Part shown: positions 18,206 through 27,903 of the stretch, one piece after another | Layout: each line of letters opens with the position of its first letter | How positions within the stretch are numbered: the first letter of the stretch is position 1 | NCBI RefSeq assembly: GCF_019134595.1 | Contig: NZ_CP077771.1 | Coordinates: 248,001-312,000 of the forward strand | Direction: 5' to 3' | Source of the DNA: Pseudoalteromonas shioyasakiensis | GTDB taxonomy: Bacteria > Pseudomonadota > Gammaproteobacteria > Enterobacterales > Alteromonadaceae | DNA length: 64,000 nt | The notes under the pieces: model-generated | Told to the model about the DNA's origin: nothing | The model's database searches: none | What the model saw: the letters and a program-made list of their open reading frames with translations, nothing else | Position numbers and translations under genes: made by a program

Positions 18206-18285
18206 AGATCAAACTCAATTAACTATCCAGGGTAATTGGTTTGGATTTGCTAATGTTAACAGCAAAGCCCTTAACATTGATATTT

Positions 18286-18774
18286 TTATACGCCAGTTAA
18301 GCGTTCTCGGCGTTTTTTCCACAATAAGAACTGATAACCAAGTAGGCCATCGGCCTGAATATTGATCCGCCCACCTGCGGCTTTTATCACTTGCAATTGC
18401 TTTGGCTTATCGTCGAATTCAAATTTGAATTTATATGACGTCAGTGTTTGCTTAATCAAACTAATGGCAAGCTCGTGCTCTTTTGCAGCCTGAATGGTGA
18501 CCATTTCATCCTGATTAAAGCGGTACTTAATTTGTTTATTTGTTGCGATTAGTTTCGGCATCAAATTAGCGATATGTTCATTCCAGTGCGCAGACTTTTT
18601 TGCGTATTCCATTGAAGCTGCCTCATCTAGCTCCCATGTAGTCAAAAGTTCTTCAGGAACACTCAACCCATTATTGATTGAGCTTGCAGCCTGATGGGTT
18701 TGGGCACTAGCTTGATAAAAGGTGAGGTTGAAAACCAACAAAACAATTGCATTAAATGTTATTTTTTTAAACAT
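18286..18774 (-). CDS. hypothetical secreted protein
   Basis: The 162-residue protein has a clear signal peptide (MFKKITFNAIVLLVFNLTFY, cleavage near ASAQ at residue 25). The mature part has a helical stretch with WELDEAASMEYAKKSAHWNEH, then an alternating region rich in Lys and Phe that ends in LLGYQFLLWKKRRER. I recognise no family. It is separated from its neighbours by terminators on both sides, so it is probably a single-gene unit. Confidence 0.65.
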   Translation of the reverse strand: MFKKITFNAIVLLVFNLTFYQASAQTHQAASSINNGLSVPEELLTTWELDEAASMEYAKKSAHWNEHIANLMPKLIATNKQIKYRFNQDEMVTIQAAKEHELAISLIKQTLTSYKFKFEFDDKPKQLQVIKAAGGRINIQADGLLGYQFLLWKKRRERLTGV

Positions 18775-18806
18775 GAAGACTCTCTAATACGGTTTAATTA
18801 AAAAAT

Positions 18807-18833
18807 AAAGACCCACTTTCTAAGTGGGTCTTT
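18807..18833 (-). terminator. terminator downstream of the metalloprotease gene
   Basis: AAAGACCCACTT (18807-18818) pairs with AAGTGGGTCTTT (18822-18833) around a three-base loop, followed on the minus strand by ATTTTTTAATT. Confidence 0.8.
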
Positions 18834-18854
18834 AATGATTAATACAGCAAAATA

Positions 18855-21476
18855 TTAGTCGTCTAAGTGCGCGCAGCGACCAAATTCAGCACCTAGTTTA
18901 ACTGCCTCAACCACTTGCTTAGGGAAGCTAAGCTCACGATCGCGGCCGTTATCACATACAAATGCTTTATTGGCATCAATTTCGATTGACAGTGTTAGTC
19001 CAGCCACACCAGCCATAATCTCAGAGCCATTCGCACTTAAACCAAACATGTTATCGGTAAGCAAACCTTTTGCTTCGGTTACGCCTTGTTTACCAAAGAA
19101 CTCTTCTGTTGACATCCAACCAATACCTTTAAGGTAAATAGCACCAACAAAACCGCCTGCTAATGGGCTACCAGCACGACCCGTAATTACTGACAAGTCG
19201 TCGTTTGCATCAAGTACCATAACTGAAGGTAAGCCAAAACCTAATTCAACTAACTCTTCATGGCTGTAGCCTAGGTCACAGTAGTTAGTCCAAAAGCTTA
19301 CCGCTGGAATGTTGTCACACCAACGCAGGCTACCAATTTGCTCTGTGGTATTTGATACTGTGTCCCAAACTTTAACGCCAACAGCGCGACGATTTTCAAT
19401 TGCACCAAACGCGACATAGCGACCATCAACAGAAATAACTGAGTTATCAATCGCACCAAACTCGGTATGAGTATCAACAAGTTCACCATTTACCCAAGCA
19501 ATTTGGGTAAAGCCATTTGTAGAACCTGTAATAGTCTTACCATTGCCTGATATACGGTCAGCTCGAGCCCATGCAGTACGACGGATCTCGGTATCACCAT
19601 CCACTAGAGCGATTTCTTTACCTGAACCATACGAACGGTCAACCATCTTAGTACCTGGCAATAAGTTAGCTTTGCCAGTTTTAACATCCCATACGGTTGG
19701 AATACCGAGTGAACGCGCAGCTTCGCCTTCAGCACAGCGATTTGAACCATCATAGGGGAAGCGTGTTGTACCAACAATCAGCTTACCATCATCATCCATA
19801 TCCCAGATGCTATGTGAGCTTTGCCCCTGCTGACTTGAAAGCGAGCAACTATTCCCCGTTAAATCTTCAAGCATTGATACTTTGCCAGAGTTTATATCCC
19901 AGACACCGCCTTGCATCACGCCATTATCATTAAAGTGTGCGGTAATGGCAGCTTTAGTGGCTGTTTTGTTCATTGCTGTGCTTGTAGAACTCAATAAAGC
20001 GTAGCCATCAGGGCTTACTAAAGTATCAAACGAATTAGTCGCACTGTCGTATAAGAAAGGAATACCCGAAGAGGTTGTTCCAAGTGCTTTTTTACCGTTT
20101 TTAGCGTGATCCATTACAAACGCTGAAATCAGTGGCGTATATTGAATACCATCTTGATAACCGTTGAAGAACATTTCAACCTGTTTAGTTTCACCAGCTG
20201 AAACAACTATCTCGGTCATTGCACAGGCATTATCAACACCAGGGTTCGCACTTTCGTTGTCATTCCAATACTCTGCTTCTGACAGAATATTTGTTTGCTG
20301 AGTTGGGTAGCCGCCGGCATTAATCTCTTGTGTATAAAGAGCATAACGTGCCCCTGGAGTTAAACCATTAATAGTAAATGATCCATCTGGGCCGATACGG
20401 CCTTGTGTCATATTACCTGACTGTTGGCTGATCACATCTTCGTAAGGGTTATCAAGGTTACGCGCTATTAAATTCACCCCTGAGTACTCTACTCCCTCTT
20501 TTGTTAAGAGCTTACCTTGGATAGAGCCAAACTGTGATTTGTACTGCGCCGTAGGATAAAGGTCAGATATGTTAACAATATCGTCTTTTACATTAATCGT
20601 ATGCTGGTTAGAGCCTGCTGTTGAGCGAACATTAATAAATGGGAACATTGTTTCAATAGCAGAAAAATCAAGCATACTAGAGCTGGTAAATTTAGTTACA
20701 CCTTCACAACCTGGTACACCATCATATTGCGGGCTATAGCTTGCCGACATATACACTAAATGGCCATTTGCTTGCGAGTGAGACATATTGATCGCATGGC
20801 CAAACTCATGGGTGAATACCCCACCAACTTGCGTGCCATCGGTATCATTAATATCAACATACCAGCCGTTCATTAAAGCTGTCGCTTCAATAATCTCACC
20901 AGTTTCTTCATCAGCCCATTCAGGGAAAGCAATACCCAATACCGAGTTGCGCGGCACACCAAAATAGTTTTCTAAAATGCCACCATCAGTGTCGTAATTG
21001 ACCCAAAAGCCATAACCATTCTCAACACCATAAATTTGATCAACATTTTCTGCAGTCACATCCGCAATGCCTGTTTTCTCAAAAATCGTGCCCTGTACTG
21101 ACATCTCGAAAGTTGACGTTTCTACATCAGACCACTCTTTCACAGCATTCGCCGTTACTTTGTTGGCTTGCTCAATCGTTAAAAACGTATAATCTCGGTC
21201 AAGTTCAGTGTATGCAGGGATCACTGTGCCATCAGGTAAGGTAACATCAACGTTAAATACAGTGCCTTTTTCAAGTACAGTGAAGGTTTCGACATCGTTA
21301 CCGTCTTTATCTTTGATAAGTTGGCCGCCATCTGTCCACACTGGAATACTGCCTTTTGAGGTGTCCCATTTGTATGGTTGCATTGTCGGTTCATGAATAT
21401 AAAGTGGGCCACCGGCTAACGCACCTGTTGAAATAGTTGCAAGGGTTAATGCTGCTGCGATTTTAGAAAATTTCAT
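18855..21476 (-). CDS. predicted secreted metzincin-like zinc metalloprotease
   Basis: This 873-residue protein has a signal peptide (cleavage near GALA, residue 21). The motif HEFGHAINMSH starting at residue 223 fits HExxHxxxxxH, the zinc site of matrixin-like metalloproteases. A Met-turn-like SSSMLDF follows about 40 residues later. After it comes a carboxypeptidase-regulatory-like beta sandwich (GSIQGKLLTKEGVEYSGV, about residues 315-400). The C-terminal half (about 450-850) has repeated strands with the AWVNGELV and VWDVKTGKA type seen in beta-propellers. It starts inside the stop of the companion gene (TAATG), so the two are translated together. Substrate unknown. Confidence 0.75.
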   Translation of the reverse strand: MKFSKIAAALTLATISTGALAGGPLYIHEPTMQPYKWDTSKGSIPVWTDGGQLIKDKDGNDVETFTVLEKGTVFNVDVTLPDGTVIPAYTELDRDYTFLTIEQANKVTANAVKEWSDVETSTFEMSVQGTIFEKTGIADVTAENVDQIYGVENGYGFWVNYDTDGGILENYFGVPRNSVLGIAFPEWADEETGEIIEATALMNGWYVDINDTDGTQVGGVFTHEFGHAINMSHSQANGHLVYMSASYSPQYDGVPGCEGVTKFTSSSMLDFSAIETMFPFINVRSTAGSNQHTINVKDDIVNISDLYPTAQYKSQFGSIQGKLLTKEGVEYSGVNLIARNLDNPYEDVISQQSGNMTQGRIGPDGSFTINGLTPGARYALYTQEINAGGYPTQQTNILSEAEYWNDNESANPGVDNACAMTEIVVSAGETKQVEMFFNGYQDGIQYTPLISAFVMDHAKNGKKALGTTSSGIPFLYDSATNSFDTLVSPDGYALLSSTSTAMNKTATKAAITAHFNDNGVMQGGVWDINSGKVSMLEDLTGNSCSLSSQQGQSSHSIWDMDDDGKLIVGTTRFPYDGSNRCAEGEAARSLGIPTVWDVKTGKANLLPGTKMVDRSYGSGKEIALVDGDTEIRRTAWARADRISGNGKTITGSTNGFTQIAWVNGELVDTHTEFGAIDNSVISVDGRYVAFGAIENRRAVGVKVWDTVSNTTEQIGSLRWCDNIPAVSFWTNYCDLGYSHEELVELGFGLPSVMVLDANDDLSVITGRAGSPLAGGFVGAIYLKGIGWMSTEEFFGKQGVTEAKGLLTDNMFGLSANGSEIMAGVAGLTLSIEIDANKAFVCDNGRDRELSFPKQVVEAVKLGAEFGRCAHLDD

Positions 21477-22087
21477 TATTGTTGTACTCCAGACAGTTCA
21501 CCTACTAAACCCATAAAAACTCCCACATCGACTGCACCTGGTGTGGTTAAGAGATTTTGTTGCTCTGCTGATAAGCTGCTGGTATCTAACCCTTCAAAAA
21601 CACCTTTGTTAGCAAAAATGTTTTCTACTTTGCCATTGCGCACTACAAATTTACCTTGAGCGAGGCCAACGGTCGTTTGAAACCCTGTGATTGATGCCGG
21701 CTTATACATAAAGGCAATCACTTGTTCGCCTTCACGCCATTTAGAAAAACCTTCAGGCGTTGCGCCTAAATACACTTTGCCATTACCCATAGAGCGGGGT
21801 TTTATCAGGCCAAACTGACGAAAAGTGTAATTTGAATCGTCTTTTAACTTGCCTTTTGCATCTGACGAAACCTGAATAGTCACTTCGGTATAGGGACGAT
21901 TGTTATCAAAACCATCTGTTACGCTTACCACCTGGCCAGCAATAATGCTCTGTGACTCAACAGCCATCTCTTGTAAGTTTTGTTGTTTTAGTTTCATTGC
22001 ATTGGCTGCGGGGCTCAAAGTCAGCATGGTGCCAAGTGCAAAAGCTGACGCGCATGACAACTTAGAAAGTGCACTGCGTAGTTTCAT
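21476..22087 (-). CDS. secreted companion protein of the metalloprotease
   Basis: The 203-residue protein has a long signal peptide (cleavage near ANA, residue 30). The mature domain has the pattern SIIAGQVVSV, YTEVTIQVSSDAKGKL, FSKWREGEQVIAFMY and VGLAQGKFVVRNGKV. In my memory this barrel-like arrangement is common in secreted proteins encoded next to matrixin-type proteases, but no named function is known to me. It overlaps the protease start by one base, and the good ribosome site AAGGAGAG precedes it. A role as inhibitor, chaperone or partner is inference. Confidence 0.65.
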   Translation of the reverse strand: MKLRSALSKLSCASAFALGTMLTLSPAANAMKLKQQNLQEMAVESQSIIAGQVVSVTDGFDNNRPYTEVTIQVSSDAKGKLKDDSNYTFRQFGLIKPRSMGNGKVYLGATPEGFSKWREGEQVIAFMYKPASITGFQTTVGLAQGKFVVRNGKVENIFANKGVFEGLDTSSLSAEQQNLLTTPGAVDVGVFMGLVGELSGVQQ

Positions 22088-22532
22088 TGTTCTCTCCTTT
22101 GATTATTCAAATTAAAATGAAAGTGAGATTTTTTGTTTAGAAAAAATCAATTCACTAATATTTTATGATTGAATAAGTTCAGGAATTCACGAAAAACCAT
22201 GTAGCGTTTTGTACACTTAAATTTAACATTTCGATTACAATTTTATTGTTGCTATTTTTCTCTGAAAAGATAGATTAAATTCACAGGAAAAAGCAAAAAT
22301 AAAATCTTTTTCAATAATTTAAAATAATACCACTTTATCAATAACAATTAGCTTACCCGCGCAAAAGTGAACGAAAGGTTAACGGTACAGGTTGGTTTTT
22401 TACAATTTTTAGATGCATTATGGGAATGGTAAATTAATAGCAATTAGCTTAGCTAAGTGAGCACGTTCTAAGCGAGTAGAGATTAGGTATGTCAGCAGAG
22501 AAACCCGCTGACATTAAGTGAAAAATAATAAA
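22088..22532. other. AT-rich intergenic region with a hairpin
   Basis: This 445-base stretch contains no convincing gene. It must hold the promoter for the minus-strand protease operon. A hairpin ATGTCAGC (22489-22496) with GCTGACAT (22507-22514) lies just beyond the stop of the next minus-strand gene and may end its transcription, though no strong T run is evident. Short GCTTAGCTAAG-type palindromes occur near 22447. Confidence 0.4.
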
Positions 22533-23123
22533 CTAAAACAGCTGCACTTCTTCAGTTTCAAGCGCAAAGGTTTTGCCGTTTGCAAAACTAATATCGATAT
22601 AAAAAATATGACTACTCTCAACTTCTGGAGCTTGGTTAGGTTTTAATTCAATTAATATAGGTGCAGTCGTGGGGAATACGCTTGCGAAGTCTTCAACACT
22701 GGCATAGTTGCCATCACTGTAATAATCAAAATCACTATCAAACATCTCAGTGATATCAAACAGGCTATTTAAACTCGTACCCGCGGTGAAATCACTGTTG
22801 TAATCAGAGCTTGAGTAAATATTAATAGCTGTAATGGTATTCGCGCTACCTAATACCACTGCTGGGATAGGACAGTCTGCATACTCTTTATTAGGGTCAG
22901 GCTCATCTCCTTCACTATAAACACCTTCACCTACACCGCCTAATTTTATGGTATAGGCATCATAAGCGAGAGCTGTGTTAGCCTCGTTTTGCCCTGGGGT
23001 GACAACATAATTATTAATATCGATTGCCAGGGGAAAAGGATGGCACGTTAGCTCATCGTCTGAGTCTGAATTACAACCAGCTAAACAGCTTGCAAGTAAA
23101 CTAGCCAGTAAAAGATTTTTCAT
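22533..23123 (-). CDS. hypothetical outer-membrane or periplasmic lipoprotein
   Basis: The 196-residue protein begins with a lipoprotein signal (LLASCLAGC lipobox, Cys16), followed by an acidic Ser/Asp stretch, SDSDDE, that would favour outer membrane sorting. The mature part is acidic and strand-rich, with two further Cys (TCHPFP and DCPIP) that could pair. No family is recognised. It appears to be transcribed alone, between the protease region and ndk. Confidence 0.65.
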   Translation of the reverse strand: MKNLLLASLLASCLAGCNSDSDDELTCHPFPLAIDINNYVVTPGQNEANTALAYDAYTIKLGGVGEGVYSEGDEPDPNKEYADCPIPAVVLGSANTITAINIYSSSDYNSDFTAGTSLNSLFDITEMFDSDFDYYSDGNYASVEDFASVFPTTAPILIELKPNQAPEVESSHIFYIDISFANGKTFALETEEVQLF

Positions 23124-23306
23124 TATTGTCCTTATTAGTTTTGTAATTTCCTGAGTTAATAATTGCCTATAAAATAGCCCACAACAAGTACTTAACTGCT
23201 AAAATTCGCTCACACTTTATACCCGTGTTGCTATACATGGTTAGGGTTCATGAAAATGCCATCAAATGACTATTTAATTAAATTAGGAATTTTCACGTAA
23301 AGCGCG

Positions 23307-23312
23307 TATAAT
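23307..23312 (+). promoter_or_regulatory. candidate -10 element of ndk promoter
   Basis: A perfect TATAAT (23307-23312) lies 52 bases before the ndk ATG. The -35 region is weak. A strong ribosome site, ATTGGAGC, precedes the start. Confidence 0.5.
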
Positions 23313-23364
23313 TCGCGCCCGTTAATATTTAACCTTTTAAATTTAAAATTATTGGAGCATAAAG

Positions 23365-23796
23365 ATGGCTTTAGAGCGTACTTTTTCAATCGTAAAACCT
23401 GATGCAGTTGCTAAAAACCACATCGGTGCTATCTACAACCGTTTCGAAACTGCGGGTCTTAAAATCGTTGCAGCTAAAATGGTTCACCTTTCAAAAGAAA
23501 AAGCTGAAGGTTTCTACGCTGAGCACAGCGAGCGTCCTTTCTTCGGTGCTTTAGTAGAGTTCATGACATCTGGTCCAGTAATGGTTACTGTTCTTGAAGG
23601 TGAGAACGCAGTACTTAAAAACCGTGAAATCATGGGTGCTACTAACCCTGCTGAAGCACTAGCTGGTACTTTACGTGCTGATTACGCAGACAGCATCGAC
23701 GAAAATGCTGTTCACGGTTCTGACGCTGTTGAATCAGCTGCACGTGAAATCGCATACTTCTTCGCTGACGAAGAAATCTGCCCACGTACTCGTTAA
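23365..23796 (+). CDS. ndk: nucleoside diphosphate kinase
   Basis: The 143-residue enzyme transfers the terminal phosphate between nucleoside triphosphates and diphosphates. It has the N-terminal [15 protein letters not shown] motif and the active-site [12 protein letters not shown] with the phosphorylated His at residue 117. Length is standard. It has its own promoter and a strong terminator, and rlmN follows as in other gammaproteobacteria. Codon use looks that of a highly expressed gene. Confidence 0.98.
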   Translation: MALERTFSIVKPDAVAKNHIGAIYNRFETAGLKIVAAKMVHLSKEKAEGFYAEHSERPFFGALVEFMTSGPVMVTVLEGENAVLKNREIMGATNPAEALAGTLRADYADSIDENAVHGSDAVESAAREIAYFFADEEICPRTR

Positions 23797-23830
23797 TTTC
23801 GAGTTCACAGCTAAGTCTGTGATGCAGAAG

Positions 23831-23855
23831 AAAAAGGGCTTTCGGGCCCTTTTTT
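23831..23855 (+). terminator. ndk terminator
   Basis: AAAAAGGGC (23831-23839) pairs with GCCCTTTTT (23846-23854), with a T run. Confidence 0.85.
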
Positions 23856-23892
23856 AGTCATTAGCTAAGCTTATTGTAAATATGTTTAGCTA

Positions 23893-23921
23893 ATGACTAA
23901 GTCGATTAAATAATGTACAAT
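23893..23921 (+). promoter_or_regulatory. candidate rlmN promoter
   Basis: TACAAT (23916-23921) could be a -10 element, with TGACTA about 17 bases upstream as a weak -35. It lies between the ndk terminator and rlmN. Confidence 0.4.
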
Positions 23922-23966
23922 CGCGCCCCCAAACTACTTACCACCGTCACTGATTGAGGTTGTTTC

Positions 23967-25097
23967 ATGACCACTGAAAAAAAGATTAACTTATTAGATT
24001 TAAACCGAGATGCAATGCGTGAGCTTTTTGTATCATTCGGTGAAAAGCCATTCCGTGGCGATCAGGTGATGAAATGGATTTATCATTTTGGTGTAGACAA
24101 TTTTGACGACATGACGAACGTCAACAAAAAGCTAAAAGAGAAACTAAAAGCTGAATGTGAAATTGTTGCTCCTGAAATCTCAGTTAGACAACAGGCAAGT
24201 GATGGCACCATCAAATACGCCCTAATGCTACAAGGTGGCCAAGAAGTAGAAGCTGTTTGGATCCCAGAAAAAGACCGTGCAACTTTATGTGTTTCATCAC
24301 AAGTAGGTTGTGCCCTTGAATGTACTTTCTGCTCAACAGCACAACAAGGCTTCAACCGTAACTTATCTGTATCTGAGATCATCGGTCAGGTATGGCGTGT
24401 TGCAAAAGACATTGGTTTAGATGGCGATAGCACTAAGCGCCCAGTTACTAACGTGGTAATGATGGGTATGGGTGAGCCATTACTAAACCTTAAAAATGTA
24501 GTACCAGCAATGGAACTTATGATGGACGACTGGGGTTTTGGTTTATCAAAACGTCGCGTTACGTTAAGTACCTCTGGTGTTGTACCTGCTCTTGATTTAT
24601 TAAAAGAGAAAATTGACGTAGCGCTGGCTATTTCACTTCACGCGCCAAACAATGAACTACGTGATGTACTGGTACCAATTAATAAAAAGTACCCTATCGA
24701 AGAGTTTTTAGCGGCGTGTCGTCGTTATATTGATGGTTCTAAAGCAAACAAAGACGTGACTATCGAATACGTTATGCTACAAGGTGTAAACGACAGCACA
24801 GATCAAGCTCACGAATTGGTTAAAACTCTTAAAGGTACACCTTCTAAAGTGAACCTAATTCCGTTTAACCCATTCCCAGGCAACGAATATGGCCGTTCGA
24901 GCAACAGCCGCATCGACCGCTTCTCTAAAGTATTACAAGCAGCAGGAATTACCTGTATTGTTCGCCGTACCCGCGGTGATGATATTGACGCAGCTTGTGG
25001 TCAATTAGTCGGTGATGTCGTTGACCGTACTAAACGTTTAGCGAAAAAGAAAATGCGCGAAGATAACGCAATTGCGGTAAATGTTCACCAAGCATAA
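23967..25097 (+). CDS. rlmN: RlmN, 23S rRNA A2503/tRNA A37 C2-methyltransferase
   Basis: This 376-residue radical-SAM enzyme methylates C2 of A2503 in 23S rRNA and A37 in some tRNAs. The cluster motif [18 protein letters not shown] is intact. [10 protein letters not shown] and the LSTSGVVP loop are typical, and the C-terminal [12 protein letters not shown] holds the second catalytic Cys. It is first in the rlmN-pilW-rodZ-ispG-hisS order conserved in gammaproteobacteria. Confidence 0.97.
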   Translation: MTTEKKINLLDLNRDAMRELFVSFGEKPFRGDQVMKWIYHFGVDNFDDMTNVNKKLKEKLKAECEIVAPEISVRQQASDGTIKYALMLQGGQEVEAVWIPEKDRATLCVSSQVGCALECTFCSTAQQGFNRNLSVSEIIGQVWRVAKDIGLDGDSTKRPVTNVVMMGMGEPLLNLKNVVPAMELMMDDWGFGLSKRRVTLSTSGVVPALDLLKEKIDVALAISLHAPNNELRDVLVPINKKYPIEEFLAACRRYIDGSKANKDVTIEYVMLQGVNDSTDQAHELVKTLKGTPSKVNLIPFNPFPGNEYGRSSNSRIDRFSKVLQAAGITCIVRRTRGDDIDAACGQLVGDVVDRTKRLAKKKMREDNAIAVNVHQA

Positions 25098-25211
25098 GCG
25101 TAATTTCTAAAGATAAGCCTTTGTGACAAACTCGTTATTTTTAAAATAATAGATGCAACACAAAGGCTTTTCGGTAAGATAGGCATACGGAATCAAAGAA
25201 GAGATTAGGTA

Positions 25212-27014
25212 ATGCGTTCTATACTTGCCATTACTGTTGGTGCATTCGCATTAACAGGGTGTGTTACAGAAAACAGCTACGAAGGTAGCGACAGACCCGT
25301 TGTTGAAAAGCAGGTTAATAATACCGGTGCAGCCCGTACTCGTATTGCCCTTGCGTTACAGTACTTAAAGACAGGCAACAACTCACAAGCAAAATATAAC
25401 CTAGAACGCGCTGCAGATTTTGCCCCTGACCTCCCAGAAGTTCACTACTCATTAGCTTATTATTATCAACAAGTTGATGAACCAGAGCTAGCCGATAAAG
25501 CCTATCAACGCGCTCTAAAAATCGCTCCTAATGATCCTAACACCTTAAATAACTATGGTGTCTTTTTGTGTGGCATTGGCGAATATGACCGCGCTGCGGA
25601 AGAGCTTCTTAAAGCGATTGCTGTTCCTAGTTATATCCGGGTAGCTGAAAGTTACGAAAACTTAGCCTTATGTGCAATTGAATTTGATGACTTTGAAAAC
25701 GCAGAAAAATACCTAAAATCAGCGCTAAACCACAGCTCACAGCGCCCTTCTTCAATGATAAGCCTTGCCGGTTTGTATTACGCAAAAAGCGACCTTCATA
25801 AAGCGGAAGATATCATTGAAAGATACGAATCGTTAGGCCGCGTAACCCCTCGAGCACTCATGCTCAGCTACTTAATCCAGCAACGCATGGGCCACATTGA
25901 AAAAGCCGAAACAACGGCAGGTATCATTTTACAAACCTATCCAGGTTCGAGCGAAGCAAAAGCAATTACAGCAGGACAAACTAAACGCTCAGAATTTGAA
26001 ATTCTGCGTGAAAAATACCGTCAAGCCCAGCTTGAAGAGTTGAAAATATCAGTTGATAACAGCTCCGTGAGCAAAGATCAGCCAAAGATTCGCATCGTGA
26101 AAAGAAAAGCGCCTGCTAAACAAACCGTTGCTTCACAGTCGTATGTGCCTGTTACCGGGCAAAGCCTTGTACAAACAACGAATGCTCAACCCTCACAAAA
26201 AAAGCCTGCTGTTATTCAAGCTCAACCTGAGCCAGAAACTGTAGCGCAAAGCAATGAGCAAGTGCCTACTGAGGTAAACTCAGGCAGCGAAGAAAAGCCA
26301 GCAACAGAGACTCTCGCCTCTGCACAACCACTCAATACAACACCAGAGGCATCCATTGAGCAAACAACTGACGAAGGTTTCCAAACAGTCACCTCTCGTA
26401 CAGTTGAACAAGCCCCTGTTATTGCAAAGCAACAAACACAAACAACAGCGCAAGGCAGTGATGAAGTGACCATAGTGTCATTTGGTGCACCACAAACACC
26501 TAATGTTCAGCCACAAACGCCTGCAACCACACCAAGCCCTAATAAAAATACTGGTACAGTGGTGTTTTATGAAGCAGAAAAAGACGAAAACGTATTTAGT
26601 GGCAGCCAAAATAGCACTACTTCAACAAGTAGTAACGACTTTAGCGTGACAAACGAGCCGCTTAATTTACCCATGCTGAACGCAAATGTACCGGCGCTGA
26701 ATATTCCGTATCATATTATTGAAAATGGTGAAAACCTCTTTAGCATTTCGGTGCGATACAATGTTAAACTACAAAAGATTTTGCTGTGGAATGGCTTAAA
26801 AGAATCGGATCGTGTACAAAACGGTACTCGCATTTATTTAAATGATCCGAACATTTATCACAACATCAGCGATGGCGACACGCTTTATAGCATAGCCACA
26901 CAGCATAGCGTATTGATCGATCAGTTAATGCGCTGGAACAAATTGAGCCCAGATGTCGCCCTAGAACCTGGGCATAGACTCTTATTGGTAGACCCAGACT
27001 CATACTCATTATGA
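25212..27014 (+). CDS. pilW: PilW/PilF-like TPR lipoprotein with two C-terminal LysM domains
   Basis: The 600-residue protein starts with a lipoprotein signal (ALTGC, Cys16). TPR repeats fill about residues 40-260 (YLKTGNNSQAKYNLERAADFAPDLPEVHYSLAYYY onwards), as in the pilotin PilW/PilF that assembles the type IV pilus secretin. Unlike ordinary members of about 250 residues, a Gln/Pro/Thr-rich linker (about 290-490) leads to two LysM repeats, each starting Y-H-I or Y-H-N and having NGENLFSISVRYNV and DGDTLYSIATQHSV. LysM would bind peptidoglycan. Its last four bases overlap rodZ. The start ATG follows AAGAAGAGATTAGGT. Confidence 0.85.
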   Translation: MRSILAITVGAFALTGCVTENSYEGSDRPVVEKQVNNTGAARTRIALALQYLKTGNNSQAKYNLERAADFAPDLPEVHYSLAYYYQQVDEPELADKAYQRALKIAPNDPNTLNNYGVFLCGIGEYDRAAEELLKAIAVPSYIRVAESYENLALCAIEFDDFENAEKYLKSALNHSSQRPSSMISLAGLYYAKSDLHKAEDIIERYESLGRVTPRALMLSYLIQQRMGHIEKAETTAGIILQTYPGSSEAKAITAGQTKRSEFEILREKYRQAQLEELKISVDNSSVSKDQPKIRIVKRKAPAKQTVASQSYVPVTGQSLVQTTNAQPSQKKPAVIQAQPEPETVAQSNEQVPTEVNSGSEEKPATETLASAQPLNTTPEASIEQTTDEGFQTVTSRTVEQAPVIAKQQTQTTAQGSDEVTIVSFGAPQTPNVQPQTPATTPSPNKNTGTVVFYEAEKDENVFSGSQNSTTSTSSNDFSVTNEPLNLPMLNANVPALNIPYHIIENGENLFSISVRYNVKLQKILLWNGLKESDRVQNGTRIYLNDPNIYHNISDGDTLYSIATQHSVLIDQLMRWNKLSPDVALEPGHRLLLVDPDSYSL

Positions 27015-27898
27015 ATGAAGAAAACAATTTAGAACAACCGCAAGAAACGCTCGGCCAAGCGCTAAAAAAGCGCCGCGAAGACGCAGGAATGAGCCTTGAG
27101 CAGCTTGCCGGTGCATTAAAGCTAACTGTTTTACAGGTGCAACGGTTAGAAAACGATGAGCACGAATTACTTGGCCCTGCGACCTTCGTAAAGGGCTATG
27201 TTAGAAGCTATTGCCGTGAGCTTAAAATCGATAGCCAAGCCATGCTTGAATTACTGCCAGAGCACGTTGAACCTGCAAAAAAATCTAAAATGCAGAGCTT
27301 TTCTCGCCGCACAGAAAAAGAAGCTCATGACAGCCGCTTAATGCTGTTTAGCTACTTTATCTTAGCGGTGATCATTGGTTCGTCAGTGTTTTGGTGGTGG
27401 CAAAATAGCAACCAGAATATCGAAGAGCCGGTCACGACTGCGATGCCAAATCAGCTTGAAAGCAGTGATATTTCACCTGACTTAGCTTTAGAAGCACCTG
27501 CTGAAGAAACCATTCAACCACTCGCTGAAGACGAGCAAGAAATCGTTCAGCCTGAAGCAAATGCGCCAACGACCAGCAACGAAGCACAAAATCAAGCTGC
27601 ATTACAAAACCTACCTGCCGCTCAGCCACAAACTGAGAAGGTTGATCCTGAGCACAGCGAAGTGGTGATGCACTTCAATGAAGATAGCTGGGTAGAAATT
27701 CACGATGGCAACGGCGATCGTATTGCTTTTGGTGTTAAAAAAGCAGGTTACGTTATGACAGTAACCGGTCCACAACCGTTTAGTGTGGTACTCGGCAAAC
27801 ACCAAGTAGTCGATATTACTTTTCAAGGTCAAGCTGTCGATACCTCACATTTTGCCAAAAATCGCTTAGCTAAATTTACTTTACCGTTATCAGAGTAA
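27011..27898 (+). CDS. rodZ: RodZ, cytoskeletal cell-shape protein
   Basis: The 295-residue protein has an N-terminal Xre-like helix-turn-helix that binds MreB ([21 protein letters not shown], about residues 11-90), one membrane helix (about 112-130, [19 protein letters not shown]), an acidic Gln/Pro/Ala-rich periplasmic linker and a C-terminal DUF4115 beta domain ([19 protein letters not shown]). It links MreB to the elongation machinery. It is coupled to the TPR-LysM gene by a four-base overlap, and ispG follows five bases later. Confidence 0.93.
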   Translation: MNEENNLEQPQETLGQALKKRREDAGMSLEQLAGALKLTVLQVQRLENDEHELLGPATFVKGYVRSYCRELKIDSQAMLELLPEHVEPAKKSKMQSFSRRTEKEAHDSRLMLFSYFILAVIIGSSVFWWWQNSNQNIEEPVTTAMPNQLESSDISPDLALEAPAEETIQPLAEDEQEIVQPEANAPTTSNEAQNQAALQNLPAAQPQTEKVDPEHSEVVMHFNEDSWVEIHDGNGDRIAFGVKKAGYVMTVTGPQPFSVVLGKHQVVDITFQGQAVDTSHFAKNRLAKFTLPLSE

Positions 27899-27903
27899 CC
27901 GCA

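Noticed and set aside
18132..18365. Open frame of 77 codons on the plus strand downstream of the trhP promoter
   Set aside because: It runs through a terminator hairpin and into the opposite-strand secreted gene, and has no ribosome site or family resemblance.
18855..22087. Protease/companion pair as a toxin-antitoxin module
   Set aside because: Both have signal peptides and sizes outside typical toxin-antitoxin pairs; secretion fits better.
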